Of a stretch of 64,000 nt of DNA, positions 47,439 to 56,002 are shown piece by piece; positions within the stretch are counted from its first letter, which is position 1, and each line of letters opens with the position of its first letter. The notes below the pieces were generated by a model. That model made no database searches, was not told the origin of the DNA, and was given only the letters and a program-made list of their open reading frames with translations. Position numbers and translations under genes: made by a program. Origin of the DNA: Nocardioides marmotae (lineage in GTDB: Bacteria > Actinomycetota > Actinomycetes > Propionibacteriales > Nocardioidaceae); the NCBI RefSeq assembly GCF_013177455.1, contig NZ_CP053660.1:3162001-3226000 (forward strand), given 5' to 3'.

Positions 47439-48965
47439 TCAGCCGTTGAGGATCGCGCGGACGGCCTTGCGGTCGGTCTTGCCCACGCTGGTGAGCGGGA
47501 CCGCGTCCGCCACGACCACCTCGCGGGGGTACTTGTGGGCCGCGAGCCGGCCCTTGGCGTACGCGACCAGGTCCTCCCCCGTCAGGGTGGAGCCGGGCTG
47601 GACCGCCACCACGGCGACGACCTCCTCGCCGCTGACCGGGTCCGCGCGACCCACGCACGCCGCGGAGGTCACCTCGGGGTGGGTGAGCAGCGCATCCTCG
47701 ACGTCGCGGGGGTAGACGTTGAACCCCCCGCGGATGATGAGGTCCTTGAGCCGGTCCACGACGTGGAGGAAGCCGTCGTCGTCGAGGTGGCCGATGTCGC
47801 CGGTGTGGAGCCAGCCGTCGACGACGGTGCGGGCGGTGAGCTCGGGCTCGTGCCAGTAGCCGAGCATCACCCCCGGCCCACGGACGCAGATCTCGCCGTC
47901 CTCCCCCGCGGGCAGCGCTCGGCCGTCCGGGTCGAGGATCGCGACCTCGGCGTGCGGCACCGGCCGGCCGACGCTGCCGGGCCGGTTGGCGTCCATCGTC
48001 GAGGCGGTCACCACCGAGCTGGCCTCGGTGCATCCGTAGCCCTCGAGGATGACCACGCCGAGCCGCTTCTCCACCGCCTCGCGCAGCGCCCCGGCCAGCG
48101 GCGCGCCGCCCGAGCCGAACGAGCGCAGGCAGGACAGGTCGTGCTCCTCGAGCGGCTCGGCCATCAGCAGGGCCAGCATCGAGGGCACCACCGGGCTCGA
48201 CTCGAGGCGGTGCTCCTCGACCAGCCGGACCCAGCCGGGGGCGTCGAACCAGCGCTGGAGCACCGAGATCCCGCGCCGGTCGGAGTGCAGGCCGGCGATG
48301 ACGACGTTGAGGCCGTAGACGTGGGACAGCGGCAGCGGCAGCAGCGACCGGGTGGTGTCCATGGTCCGCGCGACCGCCTCGAGGCCGGCGCCGCTCTCCC
48401 ACAGGCCGCGGTGGCTGAGCATGACGCCCTTGGCCCGGCCGGTGGTGCCGCCGGTGTAGAGCAGCGCCGCGAGGTCGTCGTCGGCCCGCGGGTCCAGCGG
48501 CAGCGGGTCGGCGGCCTCCAGGTCGGCGTACGGACGGGTGCCGGGCGTGGGCTCGCCGTCCTCCCCCACCACGAGCACCTCGAGGTCCAGCCCCTCGCTC
48601 GCCGCCTGGAGCAGGGGCAGCAGCTCGGGCGTCACGACGACGGCCCGGGCGCCGGAGTCGGTGAGGATGTGGCGCAGCTCGGGCGGGGTCTGCAGGAAGA
48701 TCACCGGGGTGACCACGGCGCCCGCGCGCCACACGGCGCGATAGGTGACGAAGACCTCCGGGGTGTTCATCATCAGCACCACGACCCGGTCGCCCACGCC
48801 GATGCCGATCTCGCGCAGGCCGGCGGCGACCCGGGTGGAGCGGTCGTGGATGCTGCCCGAGGAGTGCCAGGTGCCCTCGAAGAGCAGCGTGTCGTGGTCA
48901 CCCAGCCGCTCGACGGAGCGCTCGGCGAGGAGGGCGAGGTCGTGCTCGCCGCGCCGCGCGCTCAT
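47439..48965 (-). CDS. AMP-dependent acyl-CoA synthetase/ligase (FadD-like)
   Basis: A 508-residue ANL-family adenylating enzyme. It has the P-loop LLYTGGTTGRAKGVMLSHRG, the A5 motif EGYGCTEASSVV, the A7/A8 region GWLHTGDIGHLDDDGFLHVVDRLKDLIIRGGFNVYP (in pieces) and the catalytic lysine in LTSVGKTDRKAVR. It activates a carboxylic acid as its CoA thioester. The preceding aldehyde dehydrogenase operon could supply that acid. ATG at 48965 overlaps the stop of the acyl-CoA dehydrogenase gene (ATGA). It is last in a FadE-FadE-FadD operon. Confidence 0.93.
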   Translation of the reverse strand: MSARRGEHDLALLAERSVERLGDHDTLLFEGTWHSSGSIHDRSTRVAAGLREIGIGVGDRVVVLMMNTPEVFVTYRAVWRAGAVVTPVIFLQTPPELRHILTDSGARAVVVTPELLPLLQAASEGLDLEVLVVGEDGEPTPGTRPYADLEAADPLPLDPRADDDLAALLYTGGTTGRAKGVMLSHRGLWESGAGLEAVARTMDTTRSLLPLPLSHVYGLNVVIAGLHSDRRGISVLQRWFDAPGWVRLVEEHRLESSPVVPSMLALLMAEPLEEHDLSCLRSFGSGGAPLAGALREAVEKRLGVVILEGYGCTEASSVVTASTMDANRPGSVGRPVPHAEVAILDPDGRALPAGEDGEICVRGPGVMLGYWHEPELTARTVVDGWLHTGDIGHLDDDGFLHVVDRLKDLIIRGGFNVYPRDVEDALLTHPEVTSAACVGRADPVSGEEVVAVVAVQPGSTLTGEDLVAYAKGRLAAHKYPREVVVADAVPLTSVGKTDRKAVRAILNG

Positions 48966-50014
48966 CGGGCGGCCACCGCGGCCTCGGCCCGGGCGCCGGC
49001 CTCCGCCGACGGCGAGTCCTCGCGGGCGGCCTGGTCCAGCGCGAGCCGCGCGACCTCGTCGTACGCCGCCACGTCGTCGCCGAGCAGGAACCGGTCGACC
49101 TTGGCCCGGCGCCAGTACAGGTGCGCGTCGTGCTCCCAGGTGAAGCCGATCCCGCCGTGGACCTGGACCAGCGTCTCCGCGGCCGTGGTGAGCGCGGTCG
49201 CGGCGGCGGCCTTCGCGGCGGCCGCGGCGACCGGCAGCTCGTCGACGGCCTGGTCAGCCGCCCACGCCGCCCACCACACCAGCGAGCGGAGCTGCTCGAC
49301 CTGGACGTAGGCGTCGACCAGCGCGTGCTTGACGGCCTGGTAGGAGCCGATCGGCCGACCGAAGGCGTGCCGCTCCTGGGCGTAGGCGACGCCGAGCTCG
49401 ACCGCCCGCGCCGCGGAGCCGAGGTCCTCGGCGGCCAGGACGACGCGGCCGACGCGCTCGGCGTGCTCCCAGCGCAGCCGGGCGTCGGCGGCGATCACCG
49501 CGACGTCCTCCCCGAGCCGCACCCGGCCCAGGCCGCGGGTGGGGTCGATCGGCGCGGGCACCTCGACGGTGCCGGGCCCGCAGACCAGCTCCTCCCCGCG
49601 CCGGGCGAGGAAGGTGTCGGCGGACGCGGCGTCCAGGACGGGCCCGGTCGCGTCAACGACCGCGACCCGCAGGCTGCCGTCGGCGAGCCCGGCCAGCCGC
49701 TCCTCGTCGCCCGCCAGCAGCACCGCGGCCCGGGCGTAGGTGACCAGCGAGGGCCCGGCGAGCACCCGCCCGGCCTGCTCGGCCACGACGGCCAGGTCGA
49801 GCAGCGAGCCGCCCCCGCCGCCGGCCACCTCGGGCACGGTGATCGCAGCGAACCCGCTGGCCACGAGGGCGTCGCGGCCGGGAGCGAGCTCGGCGCTCGC
49901 CGGGTCGTCGGCCTCCAGCGCGGCCCGGGCCACCGCCGGGGAGGTCGAGCCGGCCAGGAAGTCGCGGGCGGCGGCGGCGAGGTCGCGCTGCTCGTCGTCG
50001 AGGTCGAAGTTCAT
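48962..50014 (-). CDS. Acyl-CoA dehydrogenase, short (beta-type) subunit
   Basis: A 350-residue FadE-like protein. MNFDLDDEQRDLAAAARDFLAG opens the ACAD fold, followed by the FAD-binding region and the C-terminal helical domain AYAQERHAFGRPIGSYQAVKHALVD, with QVHGGIGFTWEHDAHLYWRRAK. It is shorter than ordinary ACADs and its middle beta domain is abbreviated. In actinobacterial steroid degradation such short subunits pair with a longer one to form alpha2beta2 dehydrogenases (FadE26/27, FadE28/29 type). The partner gene lies 16 bp upstream. The catalytic base may reside in either subunit. Start ATG at 50014. Confidence 0.9.
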   Translation of the reverse strand: MNFDLDDEQRDLAAAARDFLAGSTSPAVARAALEADDPASAELAPGRDALVASGFAAITVPEVAGGGGGSLLDLAVVAEQAGRVLAGPSLVTYARAAVLLAGDEERLAGLADGSLRVAVVDATGPVLDAASADTFLARRGEELVCGPGTVEVPAPIDPTRGLGRVRLGEDVAVIAADARLRWEHAERVGRVVLAAEDLGSAARAVELGVAYAQERHAFGRPIGSYQAVKHALVDAYVQVEQLRSLVWWAAWAADQAVDELPVAAAAAKAAAATALTTAAETLVQVHGGIGFTWEHDAHLYWRRAKVDRFLLGDDVAAYDEVARLALDQAAREDSPSAEAGARAEAAVAAR

Positions 50015-50030
50015 CTCGTGCTCCTCTGGC

Positions 50031-51287
50031 TCAGGCGCCGGCGGCGGTGCCGGTGGCGGTGCCGGTGGTGGTGCCGGTGGTGGCGAGGCTCTCGCGGAAG
50101 GTGATGCCCTTGTCGGCGCGCGGCTCGGCCGGCAGCCCGAGGACCCGCTCGCCGATGACGTTGCGGAGCACCTGGTCGGTGCCCCCGGCGATGGCCATGC
50201 CGGGCAGGACGGCCTGGAGGTCCTGCCAGGTGCTCGACCCCTCGGCCGTGGCGGCGTACGCCGCGTCGTCGCCGAGGAGGCGCACGGCGAGGTCGGCGAG
50301 CTCCCGCGCCGCCCGGGTGCCGGCGAGCTTGCCGGCGGAGGCCTCGGGGCCGGGCAGGTCGCCGCGGCTGATCGCGGAGAGCTGGCGGTAGCCGGTGTAG
50401 CGGGTGCCGAGGCTGTCGACGTAGGCCCGGCCGAGCTGCTGGCGCACCAGGGCCTGCCGCTCCGCGGGCAGGTCGCCGATCCGGCCGGCGACGTGCTCGA
50501 GGATCGCCGCGGACCCGATCCCGATCTCGGTGCCGCCCCCGCCGAGGCTGAGCCGCTCGCTCATCAAGGTGGTCAGCGCGACCCGCCAGCCGTCGCCGAC
50601 GTCGCCGAGCCGCTCGGCGTCGGGGACCTCGACGTCGTCGAAGAAGACCTCGTTGAAGTCCGCGCCGCCGCTCATCTGCCGCAGCGGCCGGACCGTGACG
50701 CCCGGCGCCTTCATGTCCACCACGAACATCGTCAGCCCGCGGTGCTTGGCCACGTCGGGGTCGGTGCGGGTGAGCACGATGCCGAAGTCGGCCAGGTGCG
50801 CGAGCGTCGTCCAGACCTTCTGGCCGCTGATCCGCCAGCTGCCGTCCTCGGTGCGGACCGCCTTGGTCCGCAGGGCGGCGAGGTCGCTGCCGGAGGCCGG
50901 CTCGCTGAACAGCTGGCACCACACGTCCTCGGCGCGCAGCAGCCGCCGGAGGTAGCGCGCGTGCTGCTCCTCGCTCCCGTGGTGGATCACGGTGGGGCCG
51001 CACATGCCGATGCCGATCAGGTTGATCAGCCCCGGGACCTCCGCCCGGGCGAGCTCCTGGTCGACGATGGCCTGCTGCATCGGCGTGCCGCCACGGCCGC
51101 CGGCCTCGACGGGCCAGGTGACGCCGACCAGCCCGCCGTCGTACAGCAGGGCCTGCCGGGCGCGCGCGACCTGGTCGTCGTACCCGCGCGCGTCACCGCG
51201 GCGGCCCAGCTCCTCGCGGTGCTCCTCGATGAAGGCGCGCACCTCCGCGCGCCAGGCCGCCTCGTCCGGGGTGTCGTCGAAGTCCAC
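50031..51287 (-). CDS. Acyl-CoA dehydrogenase, long (alpha-type) subunit
   Basis: A 418-residue ACAD. It shows WCQLFSEPASGSDLAALRTKA (FAD and substrate loop), RISGQKVWTTLAHLADFG, and the C-terminal VLPGMAIAGGTDQVLRNVIGERVLGLP segment with the usual G-GT-E/Q-I-N-I position. The last ~25 residues are a Thr/Gly/Ala repeat encoded by a 12-bp DNA repeat. GTG start at 51287. As first gene of the operon it has its own promoter region with two palindromes (51320-51355). It probably forms a heterotetramer with the short subunit gene product that follows. Confidence 0.9.
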   Translation of the reverse strand: MDFDDTPDEAAWRAEVRAFIEEHREELGRRGDARGYDDQVARARQALLYDGGLVGVTWPVEAGGRGGTPMQQAIVDQELARAEVPGLINLIGIGMCGPTVIHHGSEEQHARYLRRLLRAEDVWCQLFSEPASGSDLAALRTKAVRTEDGSWRISGQKVWTTLAHLADFGIVLTRTDPDVAKHRGLTMFVVDMKAPGVTVRPLRQMSGGADFNEVFFDDVEVPDAERLGDVGDGWRVALTTLMSERLSLGGGGTEIGIGSAAILEHVAGRIGDLPAERQALVRQQLGRAYVDSLGTRYTGYRQLSAISRGDLPGPEASAGKLAGTRAARELADLAVRLLGDDAAYAATAEGSSTWQDLQAVLPGMAIAGGTDQVLRNVIGERVLGLPAEPRADKGITFRESLATTGTTTGTATGTAAGA

Positions 51288-51319
51288 GACGCTGGTCCTC
51301 TCGGTTCGCCGGGGACGCG

Positions 51320-51355
51320 GTGGATGTGATCCACGCCACGTCCGGAGAACCGGAC
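51320..51355. promoter_or_regulatory. Two palindromes upstream of the FadE-FadE-FadD operon
   Basis: GTGGAT-GTG-ATCCAC (51320-51334) and GTCCGG-AGAA-CCGGAC (51340-51355) are perfect inverted repeats in the 87-bp gap between the ALDH stop and the ACAD start. They differ from the GACAGG operator, so this operon may have another regulator, or one of them may be a hairpin terminator of unrelated function. Confidence 0.45.
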
Positions 51356-51374
51356 CATAGCCTCGGCGGCCGGG

Positions 51375-52973
51375 TCAGCGCGAGCGGATCCGGCGCAGCA
51401 GCCGCAGCTGGGCGTTGCCGAGCTTGACGAACGTCTCCAGGGCCATCCCCGGAGGCGGGCCGACCGGGCCGATCCGCGACAGCGCGATGGTCTGGGTCTC
51501 GGTGAATCGCTGGATGCCCTGGGCGCCGTGCCGGCGACCGAGACCGCTCTCCCCCATCCCGCCCATGCCGGCCTCGACCGAGCCCGCGGCGAGCGCGGCC
51601 CCGTCGTTGATGTTGACCGAGCCGGCGCGCACGCGGCGGGCCAGCGCCTGGGCGGTGCGGGTGTCGCGGCTGAAGATGCTGGCCGAGAGCCCGTAGGCGC
51701 CCTGGTTGGCCAGCGCGACGGCCTCCTCGTCGCTGCTCACCCGGTGCAGCGCGACGACCGGGCCGAAGGTCTCGCCGAGGCAGAGGTCCATGTCGTCGGT
51801 GACGCCCTCGAGCACGGTCGGCTCGAAGACGTAGGGGCCGAGGTCGGGGCGGGCGCGGCCGCCGCAGAGCACGGTCGCGCCCTTGGCGACGGCGTCCTCG
51901 ACGTGGGCGGTCACCTTCGCCAGCTGGGCGGCGCTGGCCAGCGAGCCGACCTGGCAGGTGAAGTCGAAGGTCTGGCCGACCTTCAGCGCGCGGGTGGCGG
52001 CGACCAGCTTGTCGCGGAACGCGGCGTACACGTCCTCGCGGACGATGACGCGCTCGATGTGGATGCACATCTGGCCGGTGTTGGTGAAGACGGCGTCGAC
52101 GGTGCCGGCGGCGGCCTTGTCGAGGTCGGCGTCGGCGCGGACGAGGAGCGGGTTCTTGCCGCCGAGCTCGAGGGAGGCGCCGACCAGCCGGCGGGCCGCG
52201 GCCTCGCTGACGATCCGGCCGGTGGCGGTGGAACCGGTGAAGCAGACGTAGTCGGCCGCCTCGACCAGGGCGGTGCCGACCTCCGCGCCGGGCCCGGCGA
52301 CGACGTCCCAGACATGGGCGGGCAGCCCGGCCTCGGCCAGCAGCGCGCGGGTCCACAGCATGGTCAGCGGGGTCTGCGGGTCGGCCTTGCTGACCACCGA
52401 GCAGCCGGCGAGCAGCGCGGGGACGGCGTCGCCGACGCCGAGGTAGAGCGGGTAGTTCCACGGCGAGACGATGCCGACGACGCCGCGCGGCACGCGGACC
52501 TCGCGGACGCTGGTCACCAGCGGCATCGCGCCGCGCACCGGACGGTCGGCGAGGTAGGCCGCGGCGCGCTTGGCGTAGTGCCGGGTCAGGTTCGCGACCT
52601 GGAGGATCTCCATCCAGGCGTGGTAGCGGGCCTTGCCCATCTCCCACTGGACCAGGTCGATGACCTCGTCCTGCCGCTCGAGCAGCAGGTCATGGAAGCG
52701 CAGCAGCACCTCGGCGCGGGCGGCGATGCTCAGCCGGCCCCAGCCGGCCTGCGCCGACCGCGAGCGGACCACGGTCGCCGCGACGTCGTCAGCCGAGCAG
52801 CTCGGCACCGGCGCGGTGGGCCGGGCGTCGTACGGCGCGGTCGCGGTGAGCGTGCCCTCGCCGCCGGTCACCGGCGCGGAGACCCAGCGGGTCCAGGAGG
52901 CCAGCTTGGCGTCGGTGACCCAGGCGGGCCGCGCCGGGGCGGGGATCGTCGTGGCGTCGAGCGTGGTGGTCAT
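51375..52973 (-). CDS. Aldehyde dehydrogenase (succinate-semialdehyde-dehydrogenase-like)
   Basis: A 532-residue ALDH. VVGIVSPWNYPLYLGVGDAVPALLAGCSVVSKADPQTPLT is the fold signature (cited in part), FTGSTATGRIVSEAAA is the cofactor loop, LELGGKNPLLV contains the general-base Glu, and FTNTGQMCIHIERVIV contains the catalytic Cys. It oxidises an aldehyde to the acid with NAD(P). The subgroup name often reads succinic semialdehyde dehydrogenase, but here the context is the P450. ATG at 52973 overlaps the P450 stop by 4 bp (ATGA). The product could be the substrate of the FadD-like ligase. Confidence 0.93.
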   Translation of the reverse strand: MTTTLDATTIPAPARPAWVTDAKLASWTRWVSAPVTGGEGTLTATAPYDARPTAPVPSCSADDVAATVVRSRSAQAGWGRLSIAARAEVLLRFHDLLLERQDEVIDLVQWEMGKARYHAWMEILQVANLTRHYAKRAAAYLADRPVRGAMPLVTSVREVRVPRGVVGIVSPWNYPLYLGVGDAVPALLAGCSVVSKADPQTPLTMLWTRALLAEAGLPAHVWDVVAGPGAEVGTALVEAADYVCFTGSTATGRIVSEAAARRLVGASLELGGKNPLLVRADADLDKAAAGTVDAVFTNTGQMCIHIERVIVREDVYAAFRDKLVAATRALKVGQTFDFTCQVGSLASAAQLAKVTAHVEDAVAKGATVLCGGRARPDLGPYVFEPTVLEGVTDDMDLCLGETFGPVVALHRVSSDEEAVALANQGAYGLSASIFSRDTRTAQALARRVRAGSVNINDGAALAAGSVEAGMGGMGESGLGRRHGAQGIQRFTETQTIALSRIGPVGPPPGMALETFVKLGNAQLRLLRRIRSR

Positions 52974-54415
52974 CGGGTCCTCCGCAGGTCGATGGGCTGG
53001 CCGTCCTTGGGGAACGGCAGGGAGTGGTTGTTCATCGGCGCGACGTACCCGGGGTCGACGCTCCACTCCCAGCCGCGAAGCAGGTGGTGAAGGACGGCCT
53101 TGACCTCGGCGCCGGCGAAGTACATCCCCAGGCACTTGTGGACGCCGCCGCCGAAGGGGTTCCAGGCGTAGCGGTGGGACTTGTCCTCGCGGCGCTCGGG
53201 GGAGAACCGCTCGGGGTCGAAGACCAGGGGGTTGGTCCACAGCTCCTCCATCACCTGCGCGAACTGCGGCGCGAGCACCACGAAGGTGCCCTCGGGGATG
53301 CGGACGCCCTGCACGACGGTGTCCTTGACGACCTGGCGCAGGACGACCGGGACCGGCGCCCGCAGCCGCAGGCACTCCTTCATCACCCAGTCCATCGACT
53401 CCAGGCCCTCGAGCTCGGCGAGGGTCGGGCGCGGGCCGAGGGCGAGCGACTCCTCGCGGCAGCGCTCCTGCCAGACCGGGTGCTGGCCGAGCATCTGGAG
53501 CATCGTGGAGAGGGTGATGGTCGAGGTGTCGTGCGCGGCCATCATCAAGAAGATCATGTGGTTGATGACGTCGTCGTCGCTGAACCGCTCGCCCTCGTCG
53601 CTCTCGATGTGGCAGAGCTGGGAGAACAGGTCATCGGTGCGCACGGCCCGCCGCGAGGGCAGGTAGTGGCGCAGGAAGTCCTCGAGCACCTCGCGGCCGC
53701 GGTGGCCCCGGCCCCAGCGGGTGAACGGGAGGTCCTTGCGGACCACCGCGGCGGCGGCCTGCACGCAGGCGATGAAGGCCTCGTTGACCTTCGCCATCTC
53801 CTCGGGCGAGGTGTCCTCCGCGCCGCCCATGAAGATGTCGGCGGCGACGTCGAGGGTGAGCTGCTTGAGCGAGGGGTAGGCGCGGAAGTCGCGGTCGCGG
53901 CCCCCGTCGGCCCAGCCGGCGAGGCCGGCCTCGATCGGGGCGTGCATGCGCGCGGCGTACGCCTCGAGCCGGTCGCGGGTGAAGGCCTGCTGCATGATCC
54001 GCCGGTGCATGTGGTGCTCCTCGAAGTCGAGGAGCATCAGCCCGCGGTCGAAGAACGGCCCGACGAGGTAGGTCCACGCGGGGCCGTTGGCGAAGGCCTT
54101 GTCCTTGTTGCGGAAGGCCTCCTCGCACGCGTCGGGGCCGAGCAGCATCACCCAGCGCTGGTTGAGCATCGAGAACGGAGCGACCGGGCCGTAGTGGTCC
54201 CACTGGTGGCGGAAGAGCGCGAAGGGGTCCTTGGCGTACTCGAAGGCGCGGCCGAAGACCGGCTTGCCGTGGTCCTCGGGGCGGATCGGCGGGAGCTCGC
54301 GGACCGCGGCCCCCTCCCCCTCGGCGGGACGGGCGGACCGGGCGTTCCGGGCGGGGCGATCGGGGCTGGTCGGGGAGGTGGGGGTGGTCGGGGAGGTGCT
54401 GAGGTCGAGCGACAC
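52970..54415 (-). CDS. Cytochrome P450 (CYP136-like)
   Basis: A 481-residue class I bacterial P450. The I-helix is MMAAHDTSTITLSTMLQML (A-[AG]-x-[DE]-T-[TS]), the K-helix ExxR is in MKECLRLRAPVP, and the haem loop FGGGVHKCLGMYFAG has the ligand Cys428. The start is GTG at 54415 with GGGAG ~6 nt upstream; a longer in-frame start at 54487 would add 24 Pro/Thr-rich residues and reach the operator. The first ~45 residues remain low-complexity. It hydroxylates a hydrophobic substrate and needs ferredoxin partners not found nearby. Its SDR/TetR context recalls M. tuberculosis cyp136 (Rv3059). Confidence 0.92.
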   Translation of the reverse strand: MSLDLSTSPTTPTSPTSPDRPARNARSARPAEGEGAAVRELPPIRPEDHGKPVFGRAFEYAKDPFALFRHQWDHYGPVAPFSMLNQRWVMLLGPDACEEAFRNKDKAFANGPAWTYLVGPFFDRGLMLLDFEEHHMHRRIMQQAFTRDRLEAYAARMHAPIEAGLAGWADGGRDRDFRAYPSLKQLTLDVAADIFMGGAEDTSPEEMAKVNEAFIACVQAAAAVVRKDLPFTRWGRGHRGREVLEDFLRHYLPSRRAVRTDDLFSQLCHIESDEGERFSDDDVINHMIFLMMAAHDTSTITLSTMLQMLGQHPVWQERCREESLALGPRPTLAELEGLESMDWVMKECLRLRAPVPVVLRQVVKDTVVQGVRIPEGTFVVLAPQFAQVMEELWTNPLVFDPERFSPERREDKSHRYAWNPFGGGVHKCLGMYFAGAEVKAVLHHLLRGWEWSVDPGYVAPMNNHSLPFPKDGQPIDLRRTR

Positions 54416-54489
54416 GGTCGGCTCCCTGGGGGGTGGGTCGGGTGGCGTGGGGGGTGTGACGGGCGCGACAGGCATCGCCAGCATCATTT

Positions 54490-54508
54490 AGACAGGGCGT
54501 CCTGTCAA
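54490..54508. promoter_or_regulatory. Palindromic operator between P450 and TetR genes
   Basis: AGACAGGGCGTCCTGTCAA contains GACAGG-GCGT-CCTGTC, a perfect 6-4-6 inverted repeat. It sits 23 bp before the TetR start and 75 bp before the P450 start. It closely matches the palindrome at 47195-47214. Confidence 0.8.
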
Positions 54509-54530
54509 CCTTCTGTGAGAGGGTGACGGC

Positions 54531-55139
54531 ATGGCTGTGCAGTCCGGGACCTATCGCGGCGTGAGCGCCGAGGATCGCGCCGCCGAGCGGCGCGAACGCC
54601 TGCTCGAGGCGACCCTCGCGGTGTGGTCCGACCCCACCGAGGCACGCCCGACGATGACGAGGATCTGCGCGGCGGCAGGGCTGACCGAGCGCTACTTCTA
54701 TGAGTCCTTCCGCTCCCTCGACGACGCCCTGACCGCGGTCATGGACGCGATCGCCACCGAGATCGAGCAGGTCAGCCTCACTGCGGCCGACTCCGCGGGC
54801 GACGACCCCACCGCCCGAGTCCGCGCCTCGGTGCTGGCCTTCGTCGAGCTGATCCAGGCCGACCCGCGCAAGGGCCGGGTCGCGATCATCGAGGCCGGAG
54901 CGATGCCCGCGCTGCGCCCCCGCCGCACCCAGCTGCTGCGCCACTTCGCACACCGGGCGGCCGAGGAGGCGCGCGACCACGGCGTGGACTGGAGCACCCG
55001 GGAGGGCGAGCTGGTCGGCCTGCTGTTCATCGGCGGCATGGCCGAGCTGATCACCGCCTGGCTCGACGGCGCGCTCGACGCGACGCCGCAGGAGCTGGTC
55101 GACACCGCGACCCGGATCTTCGTCGGCGTCTTCCGCTGA
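54531..55139 (+). CDS. TetR-family regulator of the P450/SDR regulon
   Basis: 202 residues with a helix-turn-helix at about 20-65 (ERRERLLEATLAVW, TMTRICAAAGLTERYFYESF) and a ligand-binding domain (RVAIIEAGAMPALRPRRTQLLRHF, LVGLLFIGGMAELITAWLDG). It is divergent from P450-ALDH with a palindrome between them, so autoregulation and repression of the P450 operon are likely. The second copy of the palindrome before the SDR at 47177 extends the regulon. The ligand is probably a substrate or CoA ester of the pathway. ATG at 54531. Confidence 0.9.
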   Translation: MAVQSGTYRGVSAEDRAAERRERLLEATLAVWSDPTEARPTMTRICAAAGLTERYFYESFRSLDDALTAVMDAIATEIEQVSLTAADSAGDDPTARVRASVLAFVELIQADPRKGRVAIIEAGAMPALRPRRTQLLRHFAHRAAEEARDHGVDWSTREGELVGLLFIGGMAELITAWLDGALDATPQELVDTATRIFVGVFR

Positions 55140-55178
55140 CCTCCCCGACCCCAGCCGAACCGAGCCGAGGAGGACGCC

Positions 55179-55619
55179 GTGGTCGACCGCGACCGCAACG
55201 CGCGGGGACGGGCCGAGCAGGCCCGCCCGCGCGACGAGCTGGGCCGCCCGCTGCCGTACGGCGCCACCGGCGTCGAGCCGATCTCCGAGGAGCCGCTGCC
55301 GCCGACCGAGACCCTCGCCCTCGCCCGCGAGCTCCTCGACGCGGGGCGCCCGTTCGCCGCGCACGAGGCGCTCGAGGTCCGGTGGAAGACCTGCCCGGCC
55401 GAGGAGCGCGAGCTGTGGCAGGGGCTGGCCCAGCTGTGCGTCGCGCTGACCCACCACGCCCGCGGGAACCCGGTGGGGGCCGCGCGGCTGCTGGACCGGG
55501 CGGCCGGACGGCTGGCGAGCCACGAGCGGGGCGGCGGGCCGACGTACGGGCTCGACCTGCCCGCGGTCGTCGGGTGCGTCCGGGCGACGCTGACCGGGGA
55601 CGGACCCGAGCCGACCTGA
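55179..55619 (+). CDS. DUF309-family protein
   Basis: A 146-residue DUF309 protein. The signature ALARELLDAGRPFAAHEALEVRWKTCPAEERELWQGLAQLCVALTHHARGN is present in recognisable pieces (FAAHEALEVRWK; LWQGLAQLCVALTHHARGN), including the conserved H-E and W-Q-G residues. Function is unknown; family members are helical and may bind metal via the His/Glu pair. GAGGAGGA precedes GTG 55179. It follows the TetR gene by 39 bp and may be co-transcribed with it. Confidence 0.85.
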   Translation: MVDRDRNARGRAEQARPRDELGRPLPYGATGVEPISEEPLPPTETLALARELLDAGRPFAAHEALEVRWKTCPAEERELWQGLAQLCVALTHHARGNPVGAARLLDRAAGRLASHERGGGPTYGLDLPAVVGCVRATLTGDGPEPT

Positions 55620-55638
55620 GCGTGCCGAGCGCGCGGGG

Positions 55639-55926
55639 TCAGACGTCGATGGTGAGCACCAGGTCGACGACGTCGCCGGTGGCCACGCCCTCGGCGCGGC
55701 GGGCGGCGAGCTTGAGCGGGACGACGTACGAGCCGTCCCTGGGCCACAGCGCGGTGGTCCACCGCGTCCCGCCCATCCGCACGGCGACCGGGATCATCCC
55801 CCAGCCGTAGGTGACCGCCGCCGCGACGTCCGCCACGACCGCGGCGTCGTCCTCGGGGAGCGCCACGAAGTGGTGCGGCGCGGGGCCGCGCCACTCGAAG
55901 ACCGGACCGGTCACCTCCAGCTCCAC
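55639..55926 (-). CDS. DUF1905-domain protein
   Basis: A 95-residue protein: LEVTGPVFEWRGPAPHHFVALPEDDAA, VTYGWGMIPVAVRMGGTRWTTALWPRDGSYVVPLKLAARRAEGVATGDVVDLVLTIDV (cited in part) is the DUF1905 beta-barrel, with the conserved G-x-x-x-x-x-L-P-K/D-x-x-x-Y-x-L-P-L-K pattern. Function unknown; some members are fused to YdeI-like domains. The start is GTG at 55926. It is convergent with the DUF309 gene and divergent from the GMC oxidase operon. Confidence 0.8.
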   Translation of the reverse strand: MELEVTGPVFEWRGPAPHHFVALPEDDAAVVADVAAAVTYGWGMIPVAVRMGGTRWTTALWPRDGSYVVPLKLAARRAEGVATGDVVDLVLTIDV

Positions 55927-55976
55927 GCTCCCGACCCTAGGCGCGCGCCCTCCCCCGCGTGGGCCATTGACAGACC

Positions 55977-55999
55977 TGACGCGCGTCAACACTGTTGAC
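55977..55999. promoter_or_regulatory. Overlapping palindromes at the GMC-operon promoter
   Basis: TGACGCGCGTCA (55977-55988) is a perfect palindrome, overlapped by GTCAACA-C-TGTTGAC (55985-55999), another perfect inverted repeat. TTGACA at 55967-55972 could be a -35 element. The second palindrome ends 3 bp before the GTG start at 56003, so a bound repressor would cover the transcription start. Confidence 0.65.
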
Positions 56000-56002
56000 C
56001 CC

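Noticed and set aside
50035..50090. GGTGCCGGTGGT tandem repeats
   Set aside because: They encode the Thr/Gly/Ala C-terminal tail of the acyl-CoA dehydrogenase, with no separate element evident.
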